Shown: positions 41,686-54,400, counted from the first letter of the stretch. The stretch is DNA of 64,000 nucleotides from Pseudomicrostroma phylloplanum (GCA_039545275.1 BCHS01000013.1:434001-498000); one strand, 5' to 3'. The notes: generated by a model from the sequence alone, not told the origin. Numbers and translations: made by a program.

Positions 41686-44600
41686 ATGTCGTCGCATCAA
41701 CACAACGGCGGCTATGGTGGGGGACCCCAAGGGGCTGTGAATCCCTTTGGAGGAGCAACACACCCTTCCACTCAGCAGCACGCCTACGAGGAGAGCGGCA
41801 GTGATGCCTCTTTTGCTCAGGGCGAGCGAAGGCACACTTACCAATCCGAGGGAAGCGTGGCCGACCTCATCCCTGTACAGCAGTACGAGGGCGACTCATA
41901 CGAAGGCAACTACGCCGACAACAAGTACGCCTACTCTCAAGAGTCTGCTGGCCAACAGCCTCGTGGCTTTGGCCAAGGACCAGGCAGCTACGCTCCTTCT
42001 GGCGTGTCATCTCCTTACACCGATTACCCTGGCACGGCTGGTGGCGGAGCGGGAGGCGGCTACCGTCAACGTGAGCCTTACCCAGCTTGGACAGCAGAGC
42101 ATCAAATCCCTCTGTCAAAGGAGGAGATTGAGGACATCTTCATCGACCTGGCCAACAAGTTCGGTTTCCAGCGTGACAACATGCGCAACATGTACGACCA
42201 CCTGATGATCCTCCTCGACTCGCGCTCGAGTAGGATGAGCCCTGCCCAAGCATTGGTCACTCTGCACGCAGACTACATCGGTGGCGAGCACGCCAACTAC
42301 CGAAAGTGGTACTTTGCTGCTCAGCTGGATCTCGACGATGCCATTGGCAAGGCTCAGAACCCTGGTCTCGGCAGAGCAGCATCCATGGCCAACCGAAAGG
42401 GCGGCAAGGGTGGCTCAGCAGCAAGCAAGCTCAAGGGTGCCTCTCAGAAGTCTCTCGAGTCCGCCGCATCGAGGTGGCGTGAGGCCATGAACCGCATGAA
42501 CGACTACGACCGACTTAGGCAGATTGCTCTGTACCTCTTGTGCTGGGGTGAAGGAGGTCAGATCCGTTTCGTGCCGGAGTGCCTCTGCTTCATCTTCAAG
42601 TGTGCCGACGACTACTACCGCTCCCCAGAGTGCCAAAACCGCATCGAACCAGTGCCCGAAGGTCTTTACCTCCGAGCCGTCGTCAAGCCTCTGTACCGTT
42701 TCCTCCGTGACCAGGTGTTCGAAATCGTCGACGGCAAGTTCGTCAAGAAGGAGCGCGACCACGACAGCATCATTGGATACGACGATGTCAACCAGCTCTT
42801 CTGGTACCCCGAGGGAATCGCTCGCATTGTCCTCAATGACAAGACGCGACTCGTCGACGTGCCAGCCAACCAGCGCTTCATGAAGCTCGACAAGATTGAC
42901 TGGAACCGTGTCTTCTTCAAGACCTACAAGGAGAAGCGATCCTTCTTCCACTTGCTGGTGAACTTCAACCGAATCTGGATTCTGCACATTTCCGTCTTCT
43001 GGTACTACACCGCCTACAACGCCCCCAAGATCTACGAATCAACGACGACCCCATCGACGGCACAGTTGCTGACTGGTTCCGCTCTCGGTGGTGCTGTTTC
43101 GACATTCATCATGATATGCGCCACAATGGCTGAGTGGTCTTACATCCCGAGGACATGGAACAACTCGAGTCACTTGTTGCGAAGAATGGTCTTCCTCTTG
43201 CTCTGCCTTGCCATCACCGTCGCTCCTGCTGTCTACGTCCAGGCGTTCAACAAGTCAGGCACTGTGGCGAACATTGTCGCTTACTGTCACATCGGAGCCT
43301 CTGGCTGCATCACGGCTCTCTTCTCCATTGTGCCCTCTGGCCGAATGTTCGGTGACCGTGTCGCGGGCAAGGCCAGGAAGTACATGGCCAACCAGACCTT
43401 CACCGCCTCGTACGCGCCTCTTCAACGTAGCCACCGAGCCGTCTCGATTCTCCTTTGGTGCCTCATCTTCGGTGCCAAGTTGACCGAATCGTACTTCTTC
43501 CTGTCTCTCTCGTTCCGTGACCCTCTCGCCGTCATGCTGACCATGCGGATTCAGGGCTGCAGCGACAGGTACTTTGGATCTGCACTCTGCACGTACCAGG
43601 CTCAATTCGCTCTGACGACGATGTTCATCATGGATCTGTGTCTGTTCTTCCTCGACACTTTCTTGTGGTACGTCATTTGGAACACGGTCTTCTCCATCGG
43701 ATGGGCCTTCTCGATGGGTCTGTCTATCTGGACACCCTGGTCGGACATTTTCCAGCGCCTGCCTAAGCGTATCTACGCTAAGCTGCTCGCCACGGCCGAC
43801 ATGGAGGTCAAGTACAAGCCAAAGGTGTTGGTGTCACAAGTCTGGAACGCCGTCATCATCTCGATGTACCGAGAGCACCTGCTGTCCATTGACCACGTCC
43901 AGAAGCTGCTATACCATCAGGTCCCAGCACCTGATGGAGGCAAGCGTACTTTGCGTGCACCCACCTTCTTCATTAGCCAGAGTGAGAAGGGACCCAAGCC
44001 AGAGTTCTTCCCCAAGGGATCCGAGGCCGAGCGACGAATCTCCTTCTTCGCTCAGTCGCTCACCACGACTCTGCCTGAGCCTCTGCCCATCGATGCTATG
44101 CCTACCTTCACCGTCCTGACTCCCCACTACTCCGAGAAGATTCTGCTGTCTCTGCGAGAGATCATCAGGGAAGAGGACCAGAACACCCGTGTCACACTGC
44201 TGGAGTACCTCAAGCAACTGCACCCTATCGAGTGGGACAACTTCGTCAAGGATACCAAGATTCTCGCCGAGGAGTCTGCCGGCCTGGGCAACTCTCCTTT
44301 CAGCGCTGAGAACGGTTCGGATGAGAAGGCCGGCTCCGGAAAGAGCAGCGCCAAGACGGACGATCTGCCATTCTACTGCATCGGTTTCAAGTCTGCCGCA
44401 CCCGAGTACACTCTCCGAACTCGGATTTGGTCTTCGCTCCGTGCTCAGACTCTGTACCGAACCGTCTCTGGATTCATGAACTACGCCAAGGCTATCAAGC
44501 TCCTCTACCGAGTCGAGAACCCGGAGGTTGTGCAGCTCTTCGGTGGCAACACTGAGAAGCTCGAGCGTGAGCTCGAGAGGATGAGCAGGAGGAAGTTCAA

Positions 44601-47085
44601 GTTTGTCATCTCCATGCAGCGATACTCCAAGTTCAACAAGGAGGAGCACGAGAACACCGAGTTCCTGCTACGAGCCTACCCTGATCTGCAGATCGCCTAC
44701 CTGGACGAAGAAGCACCACGCAAGGAGGGTGGCGAGTCTCGCTGGTTCTCCTCCCTCGTCGACGGTCACTCTGAGATCCTGCCCAACGGAAGGAGGAGGC
44801 CGAAGTTCCGCGTCGAGCTGCCCGGTAACCCCATCTTGGGAGACGGAAAGTCGGACAACCAGAACCATGCTATCATCTTCCACCGTGGTGAATACCTCCA
44901 GCTCATCGATGCCAACCAGGACAACTACCTCGAGGAGTGTCTCAAGATCCGATCCATTCTGGGAGAGTTCGAGACCTTCAACGTCTCGAACCAGAACCCC
45001 TACGGTGGCGGTCACACTGAGTTCACCAAGGCACCCGTCGCCATCGTTGGTGCTCGTGAGTACATTTTCTCTGAGAACATCGGTATCTTGGGAGACAACG
45101 CCGCTGGAAAGGAGCAGACGTTCGGTACCATGGCTGGTCGTGGACTTGCTCAGATCGGTGGTAAGCTGCACTACGGTCACCCGGATTTCCTCAATGCTCT
45201 CTTCATGACAACTCGTGGTGGTGTGTCCAAGGCTCAAAAGGGACTGCACTTGAACGAAGACATCTACGCCGGTATGACCGCCTTTGGCCGTGGTGGACGA
45301 ATCAAGCACTGCGAGTACTACCAGTGCGGTAAGGGTCGTGACTTGGGTTTCGGAACCATTCTCAACTTCACCACCAAGCTCGGTAACGGTATGGGTGAAC
45401 AGATGCTGTCTCGAGAGTACTACTACTTGGGCACACAATTGCCTGTTGATCGATTCCTGACCTTCTACTACGGCCACCCTGGTTTCCATATCAACAACAT
45501 CATGGTCATTCTCTCGGTGCAAATGTTCATGCTGTCCATGCTGTTCTTGGGTACCCTCAATTCGGAGCTGTCGGTGTGCCCGACCACGACTAGCGACTAC
45601 ATCGTTGGAACTGGTGGATGCTACTACCTCAACCCCGTCTTCCTGTGGATCAAGCGTACCATCATCTCCATCTTCCTGGTCTTCATGATTGCCTTCTTGC
45701 CGTTGTTCCTGCAGGAGCTCACCGAGCGTGGTGCCCTGTCGGCCATCATCCGACTGTCGAAGCACTTCTTGTCGCTCTCGCCCGTCTTTGAGGTCTTCTC
45801 GACGATGATCTACTCGCACTCTATCATCTCCAACTTGACCTTTGGTGGTGCTCGATACATTGCCACCGGACGTGGTTTCGCCACTACGCGACAGAGCTTC
45901 GCCCTGCTCTACTCTCGATTTGCTGGCCCTTCGATCTACACTGGTATGAGGTTGCTGCTGATGCTCCTCTACGTCACCTTGACGCTCTGGATTCCGCATC
46001 TCATCTACTTCTGGGTCTCGATTCTGGCACTGTGCATTGCGCCCTTCCTGTTCAACCCTCATCAGTTCGCCATCTCGGACTTTGTCATTGACTACCGAGA
46101 GTTCCTGCGATGGATGTCCAGGGGTAACTCGAGGTCGCACGCCAACTCGTGGATCGGATACTGCAGGCTGTCAAGGACAAAGGTCACTGGATACAAGAAG
46201 AAGCGATTGGGTCACCCTTCTGAGAAGCTTGCTGGTGACGTGCCACGAGCTGGATGGAGGACGATCCTCTTCGCCGAGGTCGTTGGACCCATCACCTTGG
46301 CCGTCGTCTTTGTCGTCGCCTACGCCTTTGTCAAGAGTGTGTCGACAACGTCGACGCCCGCTCAGGGAGCCATTGTGCGCATTGCCATCATCGCACTCGG
46401 ACCCATCGTCTGGAACATGGCAGTGCTGTTGACCGTCTTCATGATCTCGATTTTCCTGGGCCCCGCACTGAACAGGTGCTGCTCCAAGTTCGGATCGGTG
46501 ATGGCCGCCATTGCTCACTTGCTGTCGGTGGTGGGCATGGTCGTCTCATTCGAGTTCCTGTGGTTCCTGGAGCTGTGGAACACCTCGCACGCCGTCTTGG
46601 GTGTCATTGCAACGGTAGCCATCCAACGTGCCATCTTCAAGATTCTCATCGCCCTGGTCCTCTCGCGAGAGTACAAGCACGACGAGGCCAACAAGGCCTT
46701 CTGGACTGGAAAGGTTTGGCGCATGGGCACGGGCGGACACGCCTTTTCGCAACCTGCACGAGAGTACCTGGTCAAGGTCATTGAGATGTCGCTGTTTGCA
46801 GCCGACTTTGTGTGCTGCCACATCCTCCTCTTTGGACTGTCGCTGCCGCTCCTCATCCCTTACTTTGACAAGTTGCACTCCACGGCCCTCTTCTGGCTGC
46901 GTCCATCGCGTCAGATCCACGCACCCATCTTTTCGCTACGCGCAAGGAAGCAGAGGAGGAGCATCGTAGCACGGTATGGACTGCTGTTCATCTTCTCCTT
47001 TGCCGTCTTTGCCGCCCTGATTGCAGTGCCGATCGTCTTCTCGGACGTCATCGACCTGCATTGCTCCCTCTGCGACAGCATCTAG
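41686..47085 (+). CDS. fks1: 1,3-beta-glucan synthase catalytic subunit, Fks1
   Basis: An intronless frame of 1799 residues. The N terminus is Gly/Gln/Tyr-rich and cytosolic. The FKS1 domain-1 follows ([40 protein letters not shown]). Then come a first membrane block (about 420-700), a large cytosolic glycosyltransferase region (about 760-1260), and a second membrane block to the C terminus. Glucan synthase signatures include [35 protein letters not shown] and [15 protein letters not shown]. The enzyme, regulated by Rho1, makes wall 1,3-beta-glucan from UDP-glucose at the plasma membrane. Hot spot 1, the echinocandin site, reads FLSLSFRDP at residues 605-613; the hot spot 2 region reads LWIKRTII around Trp1321. 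Codons are strongly C-ending, suggesting high expression. The start follows a long upstream leader. Confidence 0.98.
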   Translation: MSSHQHNGGYGGGPQGAVNPFGGATHPSTQQHAYEESGSDASFAQGERRHTYQSEGSVADLIPVQQYEGDSYEGNYADNKYAYSQESAGQQPRGFGQGPGSYAPSGVSSPYTDYPGTAGGGAGGGYRQREPYPAWTAEHQIPLSKEEIEDIFIDLANKFGFQRDNMRNMYDHLMILLDSRSSRMSPAQALVTLHADYIGGEHANYRKWYFAAQLDLDDAIGKAQNPGLGRAASMANRKGGKGGSAASKLKGASQKSLESAASRWREAMNRMNDYDRLRQIALYLLCWGEGGQIRFVPECLCFIFKCADDYYRSPECQNRIEPVPEGLYLRAVVKPLYRFLRDQVFEIVDGKFVKKERDHDSIIGYDDVNQLFWYPEGIARIVLNDKTRLVDVPANQRFMKLDKIDWNRVFFKTYKEKRSFFHLLVNFNRIWILHISVFWYYTAYNAPKIYESTTTPSTAQLLTGSALGGAVSTFIMICATMAEWSYIPRTWNNSSHLLRRMVFLLLCLAITVAPAVYVQAFNKSGTVANIVAYCHIGASGCITALFSIVPSGRMFGDRVAGKARKYMANQTFTASYAPLQRSHRAVSILLWCLIFGAKLTESYFFLSLSFRDPLAVMLTMRIQGCSDRYFGSALCTYQAQFALTTMFIMDLCLFFLDTFLWYVIWNTVFSIGWAFSMGLSIWTPWSDIFQRLPKRIYAKLLATADMEVKYKPKVLVSQVWNAVIISMYREHLLSIDHVQKLLYHQVPAPDGGKRTLRAPTFFISQSEKGPKPEFFPKGSEAERRISFFAQSLTTTLPEPLPIDAMPTFTVLTPHYSEKILLSLREIIREEDQNTRVTLLEYLKQLHPIEWDNFVKDTKILAEESAGLGNSPFSAENGSDEKAGSGKSSAKTDDLPFYCIGFKSAAPEYTLRTRIWSSLRAQTLYRTVSGFMNYAKAIKLLYRVENPEVVQLFGGNTEKLERELERMSRRKFKFVISMQRYSKFNKEEHENTEFLLRAYPDLQIAYLDEEAPRKEGGESRWFSSLVDGHSEILPNGRRRPKFRVELPGNPILGDGKSDNQNHAIIFHRGEYLQLIDANQDNYLEECLKIRSILGEFETFNVSNQNPYGGGHTEFTKAPVAIVGAREYIFSENIGILGDNAAGKEQTFGTMAGRGLAQIGGKLHYGHPDFLNALFMTTRGGVSKAQKGLHLNEDIYAGMTAFGRGGRIKHCEYYQCGKGRDLGFGTILNFTTKLGNGMGEQMLSREYYYLGTQLPVDRFLTFYYGHPGFHINNIMVILSVQMFMLSMLFLGTLNSELSVCPTTTSDYIVGTGGCYYLNPVFLWIKRTIISIFLVFMIAFLPLFLQELTERGALSAIIRLSKHFLSLSPVFEVFSTMIYSHSIISNLTFGGARYIATGRGFATTRQSFALLYSRFAGPSIYTGMRLLLMLLYVTLTLWIPHLIYFWVSILALCIAPFLFNPHQFAISDFVIDYREFLRWMSRGNSRSHANSWIGYCRLSRTKVTGYKKKRLGHPSEKLAGDVPRAGWRTILFAEVVGPITLAVVFVVAYAFVKSVSTTSTPAQGAIVRIAIIALGPIVWNMAVLLTVFMISIFLGPALNRCCSKFGSVMAAIAHLLSVVGMVVSFEFLWFLELWNTSHAVLGVIATVAIQRAIFKILIALVLSREYKHDEANKAFWTGKVWRMGTGGHAFSQPAREYLVKVIEMSLFAADFVCCHILLFGLSLPLLIPYFDKLHSTALFWLRPSRQIHAPIFSLRARKQRRSIVARYGLLFIFSFAVFAALIAVPIVFSDVIDLHCSLCDSI

Positions 47086-48091
47086 ACGAGGGGAAACGGA
47101 TGTCGGGATCTGAGGAATGGACGGATGGAATCTACAGCTGTGCGCGCAAAGGGCATGGGAAGGGACGGATGGCTCAGCGGGAGGCAGGCAGGCAGGCAGT
47201 GAGCAACACCCTTCTGTCATTCTCTCGTTCCCTCCTCCCTCCCTTCCTCCCTCGGTCGGCGTCTCTGTCCTCCTTCTCCTCTTCCTCGACCCATTACCTC
47301 TCACGCATTTCACGAACGCCTCACACCCATCGCCCATTCTATCTCCATCAGCTAGCAACCATACTCCCCCTCCGCCTGGCCCCCCTTTCCTGTCTCGTTT
47401 CCAGCCCCCCCGGCGCGCCAGTCGTAAATATACTTGTTTTGGCCCTTCTCCCCCCTTTTTTCGAGATGAGATGATGAGATGAGATGGCGCTCCTGTCCTT
47501 TCTTCAATGTCGTTGTCTCTCTCTCTATAGCTCTCTCGCTCTATTCAATGGACGATGCCTTCTTGCTCTGCACCCCTTCTTGCGTGTGCAATTGGTGCTC
47601 TGGCTGGCTGGGCGCACCTGCTCCTGCTTCGCGGAGATGAGAGGAGAGATGAAGTGGAGGCAGCCGACAGGCTCACCCCTTGGTGTCCGGAAGTTAGCAG
47701 TTTTGCCCTTTGAGGCTTGCGCCGGGCTCGTACGGGGTGGTGCTGTGCAATCCGAGAAATGAGGGGTAATGGAGGCGTCACGTCCAGTCGCTTAGTACCT
47801 AGGTACGCGACATTGATTGGCGGAAGTGAGTGCAATCGGCACGGAGGTGCACGCGCTCCGATCCGACCAAGTCCTTTGGCAATCACCTCTAGTCTAAGCT
47901 CCGCCCCGCTCTATACGAAATTGGCATTTCATACTCTTCTCACTTTACACTACCACCATGACCGCTCCCTTCCGACAAGACTACCTCTTGCCAGGTCTGA
48001 CCGAGGCTCGAGCCCCGATCCACGCATCAGCAGACGCCTCAGTTCTGCCCACAGTACCAATAGCCACGCTCCTAGCCACATAGACAGTCTG
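47086..48091. other. Intergenic region between FKS1 and the PD-(D/E)XK-like gene
   Basis: A 1006-bp region. It has C/T-rich and GAGAT-rich low-complexity stretches (about 47210-47480) and a CTCT tract near 47515-47545. The last 130 bp (about 47960-48091) reads as Ser/Arg-rich protein in the frame of the next gene, so part of that gene may start here. An ATG in ACCACC-ATG-ACC context at 47958 lies in a different frame. Confidence 0.5.
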
Positions 48092-49081
48092 ATGTCCCGC
48101 CCATCCTCTGCATCCCACGCATCCTCTACAGCGAGTTCGAGGGTGGGAAGTACCAGCTACCGCACCCATTTTCTGACACCGGCGGATATCTTCATCGAGG
48201 TACTTCCACGCCAGGCTTGGCCACGCGATATCGAGACTCTCGTCGCCTCTCTCGAAGACCCTGCCTTGGTCCCATCTTCGTCTGTGTTGCCGTCCTTAGA
48301 CGCCTTGACCAATGACTCCTTGAGAGGGACTGCCGCTGCCCTCGCCGAACGAGTGAGACGCTATCGCACGAAAGGAGAGTCCGAGTGGATGGATTTTAAC
48401 AAGACCGTGTTGAGCCCTTTGGACGACTACAGACTTGTGAGAACCCAGGATGTCAGGTTTGACGCCCGAGTGGGCACAACGAGCACCTCGAGCATCCGCC
48501 TTACGACTCCAATCCCCGACCTCTGTTTCGGGCTAGCCACTAATGCGGCGCCCCTCAATCAGGCTGATCCTTTGTCCTTCAGGCTGCTCGAGTATCTTAT
48601 GACTGCAAGCGGCATCGAACCTTTCTTCACATTCAGTCGTCACGACCTCGCTTTTCCCTGCGTTATATTCGAGGCTGAATCTGACGCTGGGAACCTTTTG
48701 GCTGCAGAGAATCAGGTATCTCAGGGGGCAGCTCAAGCACTCGCAGTGATTCGGAGTCTTCGAGATGTTTACCACAACTTGGGCTTGGGCGGCGCCCGGG
48801 CCTCTGAACGTTTGCCGGTCATTGCTATCTGCTCGCTAGGCCCCATATACGAGGTCTTTGTGGCGTTTGATCTGCTCGCAGAGGAGCTGCCGGTACATGA
48901 GGGCAAACCGACCACACTGCCAGGGGTCCACCTGGTTGAGATCTGGACCGGGAGTGTACACCGCGCAGAGGTCATGTATCAGTTCCAGACGCTCCTCCAA
49001 AGAGTGCTGAGCTGGATCTTGGCAACCTTCCGACCTGCCATCATCAACATGATCAACACTGTCAAGGCGTCGATTCCGTAG
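48092..49081 (+). CDS. PD-(D/E)XK nuclease-like fungal orphan, probably without the catalytic lysine
   Basis: From the first in-frame ATG (48092, MSRPSSASHASS) the product is 329 residues. The region FPCVIFEAESDAGNLLAAEN followed by QVSQGAAQALAVIRSL resembles the PD-(D/E)XK-like domain seen in many fungal orphan proteins (there typically VEAKS...ENQ...). Here the ExK position is Glu194-Ala-Glu196, so the lysine is replaced. Downstream strands VIAICSLGPIYEVFVAFD and VHLVEIWTGSVHRAEVM complete the fold, and the C terminus is a hydrophobic helix (VLSWILATFRPAIINMINTV). The actual start may be further upstream: about 40 codons before 48092 look coding (Ser/Arg-rich) in the same frame but lack an ATG. 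Function is unknown; this looks like an accessory, lineage-specific gene. Confidence 0.65.
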   Translation: MSRPSSASHASSTASSRVGSTSYRTHFLTPADIFIEVLPRQAWPRDIETLVASLEDPALVPSSSVLPSLDALTNDSLRGTAAALAERVRRYRTKGESEWMDFNKTVLSPLDDYRLVRTQDVRFDARVGTTSTSSIRLTTPIPDLCFGLATNAAPLNQADPLSFRLLEYLMTASGIEPFFTFSRHDLAFPCVIFEAESDAGNLLAAENQVSQGAAQALAVIRSLRDVYHNLGLGGARASERLPVIAICSLGPIYEVFVAFDLLAEELPVHEGKPTTLPGVHLVEIWTGSVHRAEVMYQFQTLLQRVLSWILATFRPAIINMINTVKASIP

Positions 49082-49679
49082 AAAGTACTTCGAAAGATCG
49101 GGTTTTCTTCGAGGGGATGTAATGACCCGAGATCTCTACACCGGTGTAGAAGTCGGAGCCGAGGGTCACAGCGTGCGGAGGTCAGAGTCGATAAAAAGTG
49201 GTTTTCAGGGTGCGAGAAAAGCAGTAAAAGCGGTAGAAGTGGTGGTTCGTAAGACAAGGTGAAAGTAGGAGGCAGCGGCAGCCGGCGGCGACGACAAGGA
49301 CAGAGCAAAGACGGAACGGAGGTTAGAGTCGGAGTGGAGGCTTCAACAACCGGGAGTCTGGGTAGCTCCGTCCGATATAAGCCGTACAATCATATACCCG
49401 TCTAATCCATCGTGGGGAGCTCTGATCCTACACAGTGTTCGGCCGTGTGTTCCATTGTGCCCGCGTGAATGTCCTCAGCTCGGCCGGAAGACCTTTGATT
49501 AGCTTACCGTATCTAGTTGTACCAAGGGTTTCCGCGTCTTCTGCTGCTTCTGCTCGCTCTACGCAAGGGAAGAGAGCGCACTCAACACGTCAGCAAGAGT
49601 TTGCTTACAGCGAGCACTAAGTGCCAAGCGCTACCAAGCACTGAGCACCGAGCGTCAAGCGTCACGCGCTACCAAGAGA
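49082..49679. other. Intergenic region upstream of the short-chain dehydrogenase
   Basis: A 598-bp region between two plus-strand genes. Just before the next ATG, a GCGCTACCAAG sequence occurs twice (about 49628 and 49666) amid related GAGC/AAGCG motifs. No gene is supported. Confidence 0.5.
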
Positions 49680-51274
49680 ATGTCTGCTGCCATTGCTAGC
49701 GGTAGCAGCAGCAGTACCGCGACGGCTGCGCGGAGGGCAGTGGGGAGTAGGATTGTTGCTACGGGGTGTACTGGTGGAATTGTAGGTACCGGGCAAGCAG
49801 GCAGGCAAGCATTAATGCTGCCGCGAGTAACGGCAGGGGACTGACCCTCCCTGTTCACCCCCGCTCCGCCCGGCACACAGGGTCTTCACTTCATCCGTCA
49901 ACTCCTCCTCTCCCCGCCAAGCCCACATCTCCCCCCACCATACCACATCCTCCTTCTAGCTCGCAAGCCAAATGCACCACATGTGGTGAGGGCGAGGCAG
50001 GAGTTAGAGGCAATGAGCGCTGCGTGGGGGGATGGCGCCCAGACAGAGGGAGCGGCAGAGACGTTCGTCGAGGTGAGGGAGATGGACCTCGCTTCGCTGC
50101 GCAGTGTCCGTAAGGGGGCGAAGAGCCTCTTGAGCGACCTTTCGCGTAGGATCTCCAGCTCCAGCGCCCCGGCTCTGACGGGTGCGAGTGCACGAGCATT
50201 TCAGAGGATCGCCCCCGGAAGGATCGATGTCCTCCTGCTGAACGCAGGCATCGCCAAGGCGAAGCGGGAGTTTGTGGTCGATGAGGACGCTGCTGAGGGA
50301 GGGCAGACGGAGGACAGACTGAGCGATGCAGAGGGGAGGTACGAGGAGAGTGCTTGTGTGAACCATGTTTGTGAGTACTGGTGGCCCGCTGGGAGCCGCC
50401 AGGGGCGCTGACTGACGTCTTCCTTTCCTCGCCTCGCTATACCGCAGCTCAACAGCTTTTCGTAGCTCTGCTCTCACCAGCCCTGCTAGGCTCCCGCAGC
50501 AGCAGCGAGTCCTCACAGCAGGGGACGCCGGATCACCCTGCTCCTCCGGTCCCACGCATCGTCTTCACCTCGTCGGCCTTACACCGACAGATCAAGGACG
50601 TTAAGCATCTGGACACATTCTTCGATCCTACCTATACCCTGCCTTCTCCTCCCTCGGACTCCCCCTCGGCGCCGCCTGCATGGTCTCTCATGGGATCGTA
50701 CGGCGCCTCGAAGTTCCTGCAGATGCTAGGCGTACAGCGCCTACTCAAGGAGCTACAATCCCTCCCCCCAACTGCAGCAACCGCTCAAGCCAGCATCAGC
50801 ACCAGCTCCACTTCCACTCCTACTCCACGCATCGACCTACTCGCCGTGCAACCCGGTTTCATTCCCTCGACGGGCCTCAGTCGAGAAACCTCCCTCCTGG
50901 CGCGCCTCGCAACACTCTGGATCCTCCCCCTCCTTGCCCCTTTGGTGAGCTTCATCGCCACGCCCCAGGAGGGAGGGGAGATGCTCCTGCGTGCCTGTAC
51001 GCGGCCGGTTGGGGAGACACCGATAGATGAGAGGGAGGGGTTTGCACCTGCGGTGGGTTGGGAGGGAACTGTGCAAGAGGGTGGAGTGAGGAAGGCACTT
51101 CTTGTGAGGGGTAGCGCTAGAGCGAGTGGGAGTGGGAGTGGGCAGAGGGCGGAAAGACAGAGACCGGATCTGAGGAGTGAGGATGAGGGATTGATGGAGC
51201 AGTGGTGGCCTGATGTGGTTAGGAAGGAGTGGGAGAGACAGGTGACGTCGATGAAGGAGGCCGGAGGGCAATAG
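49680..51274 (+). CDS. Short-chain dehydrogenase/reductase, possibly 3-ketosteroid reductase-like
   Basis: Three exons, 49680-49781, 49881-50370 and 50448-51274, phase-consistent, give 472 residues. The nucleotide-binding loop TGCTGGIG (residues 28-35) is formed across the first intron, which confirms that splice. Further SDR motifs are LLLARKPN, VREMDLASLRSV, DVLLLNAGI with the Asn-Ala-Gly at 155-157, VFTSSALHR with the catalytic Ser at about 238, and SYGASK with Tyr282 and Lys286. The Ser-to-Tyr spacing, about 44 residues, is much longer than in classical SDRs and recalls Erg27/HSD17B7-type 3-ketosteroid reductases, although a retinol-dehydrogenase-like enzyme cannot be excluded. A long insert of acidic residues follows the NAG motif. 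A short hydrophobic segment, SLLARLATLWILPLLAPLV, may attach it to membranes. Confidence 0.82.
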
Positions 51275-51409
51275 CGTCCATCATCGTCGAGCAGACGTTA
51301 GCTCAGACTTGTTACTGTTGAGCTTCCTTTGTATCCTATTGACTTGCAGCACGTGAAAGTAGCAACATGATGTAGATCCCCTACCGTTCCCTCTTTCGTC
51401 CTCTCTCGC

Positions 51410-54400
51410 TCAGTACCTCCCCTCTCTACTATCCATACTTCCCACCTCCTCCTCATCTTCCTCGTCCTCGTCCTCCTCTTCATCCCCAGCAAAAGGTCGA
51501 TACTCTGCGGTATCCTGCGCCCTAAGCAACCGATGTCTCACCTCTCCCTCATCCTCATGCGAAGCATACCCAGCTCCACCAAAATGACTCAGCAGCACCG
51601 GAAGCAAGATCAGTCCATGCGTAGCGCCGAGTAGGATGAGGGCGAGCCACATGCGTGCATAGTACAGTCTGAGGAGCTCCGAGCGGGTGAAGGCCAGTAC
51701 GGAGATTCCTACGAGCTTGGTGCCGGTGATTCCGCTGAGGACCGAGCCGCCTACATCGCTCAGTGCGCTCCACGCCCTCTCATCGCGGGCTTTTTGCGCC
51801 ATTGGATGTCCCCTGGGTAGATAGCTTGGACTCTTCATGAAACTCTTTGCCACGTGCGCTTGAAACTCGACGCAGATGGCTGCGCACACGCTCAGGTTCA
51901 CCAATGTGAGGGCGTTGAACCCTATTCCGGCAACACCCATGAAGCCCACTACGCCCGTGAGGGCACTGATGACACTGATGGTCACTACTAGCCCTGTGCG
52001 CCAGGAGCCAAGGAGGAGAGTGGTGATGGCGAAGATGGACAGGAGGGACCCGCCGAGGACGACCGTGGCAATCTTGATCAGATGCAGGTACTGGTCGAAG
52101 AAGACGTAGAAGATCGAGTAGGGGAATACTTCCAGCTCCACCTCGCCAGTAGGACCTGCTTGGACATTGGCAGAGGTGATGTCGGCAGAGATGCGGTGCG
52201 CGGATTTGAGGGCGTCGATGAAGTCTGCCTGGGAGCGCAGGGGAGTGTGGTACGTCCTGAAGTGGCTCGCAACGACGTGCTTGTCAGCCTCTGCTGCGTG
52301 CACGGCAGGCATGTCGAAGAGAGTGTCCGAGAATGGTCGCAGGAGGCTCTCAGTCGGCTTCGACTCTTTCGAGGCGCGATCGACGATGCTCAGAGCAGCA
52401 GAGTAGGAAGCTTGGCCACCCAGGGGACAGTCCTCATTCGTAGGCGCTTGCAGCCAATGATCCAGGTATCGCATAAATTCCTCATCTTGAGGCATGCCTT
52501 CAAGCGTGATATTCCATGGGATGGGCCGGTCCTGGAAGCAGGGCTGGCAGCGGCTCTCCGGGTCTCTGGGCAGACAGAACTGCGTAGGGTCGGCCTTCTT
52601 GACTCTGCAGCAGCTCTCCAGGACTGGGTTGAGGTAGGTGAAGAAGTCGTCGATCCACGAGCTTGCAGGCTCCGCGAGGAAGGAGACGGCAGGACGCTTG
52701 CGCTCGCCTTCTAGCACGTTGGCCAGGGACAGATCGTGGCACGTGGTGAACCGCCCACAGAGGGCTTGTTGGTCTTTGCGATGGCTTGGATCCACTTTGC
52801 GAGCCACAAAGTAGACGGGAGGCCCAACGTCGAGGAAGGCGTCGAGCGAGTTGAAGTAGTCGCGCAGGTACGAGGTGGTGGGTAGGGCCAAGCGCTGGTC
52901 CAGTCCCATCTCTACCTTGCGAGCGCCGATGAGGCTCAGCACAAACAGGCCGGAGAAGAGGACCAGCACGATCTTCTTCACAAGGGGCTTGACGAGCGTA
53001 GCAGCATAGTACCTTCGAATGAAGCGGCCGAGGATGCCCTCGCTCGCATGCGGAAGGACCATCGAGCCTGCGCCGTTGCCTAGCGCTATTGCGCCGGAAA
53101 GTCGGAAGCAGGGGAAGCAGTCTACCCTGCTGCTCTCCGTACGATCCGCATCGAGCTTCATGGCTGCTACGAAGCAGGTGCACTGTAGCACAAAGACGAT
53201 GAACATGGAGAAGGCGGCGTAGAGGGCAAAGTTCCGCACGGCAGGCATGGGCACGATGGCCCCTAGAAGGAAGGCAGTAATCTGCGTCGTTGCCGAGAGG
53301 AGAATGGAGGGACCCATCCGCGATAGAGCTCTTGCTGCTCTTTCGGAAGAAGAGAGATGGAATTGAGGAGTCGCATCGATCGGTCCACCGAAGATGTCAT
53401 CATCGTCTCCCTCTTCCGTGGAGTCAATGTCCAAAGACTCCCGTCCTTGAAGCCCAGCCGGAGGCACCGGAGGCATGCCGCTCCTGGCCAGACTGGCAGA
53501 GGAGTATGGATTGGCTGTGCTCGAGAGGGTCGACTGCCGGTCCATCTCGTTGGACAGAAGAAAGATGTTGTCGACGCCCACTGCGAGTACCAAGAAGGGC
53601 AACACTTCTGCAATGATCAGAGTCGTACTGACTCCCATTGCCGACAAGAGACCGATTGCCGATGAGACAGAAGCCAGGACGATGACGATCCCGAATAGGC
53701 CGAGTGTGAACTTGGAGTTGACAAAGAAGCGTCGCATGAGTCGGGTATTGAAGCTAGAGGAGGACATCGACTGAGAGGCGGCTCTCCTCTGTCCAGAGGC
53801 GGCACGACTGGGCATGAAGCCCATGATTCTCCCCGCGAGTCCGGTCCGCAGGGCGGCGCCATGTGGAGCTGCCTGGTTAGCTCGCGACGTGGCCGCGCGA
53901 TTGGAGCCGATGCGGTCTGCGATGACACCGCTCGCTGTTCCCCCACCAAGCGTCATGGCCGCGTACAAGAACATCAGGAGGTACGAGGCAATGATGGTTG
54001 GACCATCTGTATTAGAAGAGCTGCCAAGCTCTTGCTGCAGACTGCTTTCGGTGCTGATGGCTAGTTCGAGTCCCAACTCTTGCCTCCTGACACCCAGAGG
54101 GTGCACGGGTGCGTTGTTGATGCCGGCTACACTGAAGAGGAGGTCCTCCAGTGCCCTCTCCCACTCTTCGGCGATAGCCACTTCTGTCTTGTTGACAGAA
54201 TTGTTCACGACGTAGGTGATGACAGCCGAGCGTGCATCCGCAGGCTCACCAGGACGAGTGTGTACTGCGTTGCCACCCGGTACTGGCTCGGCGATACTCT
54301 CCGGGATCGCTCCCAAGATGACGTTGCTCTTCATCGGAGCACCAAAGACGGGCAGGCATTCCGCCGGAGCACCAGCGCACGAGTTGACAGCGTCCTTCCA

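Noticed and set aside
44668..46140. 490-codon frame antisense to FKS1
   Set aside because: It lies wholly within the FKS1 coding region, which has full-length family conservation. The antisense product is Glu/Val/Asp-rich without a motif, an expected by-product of strong C-ending codon use.
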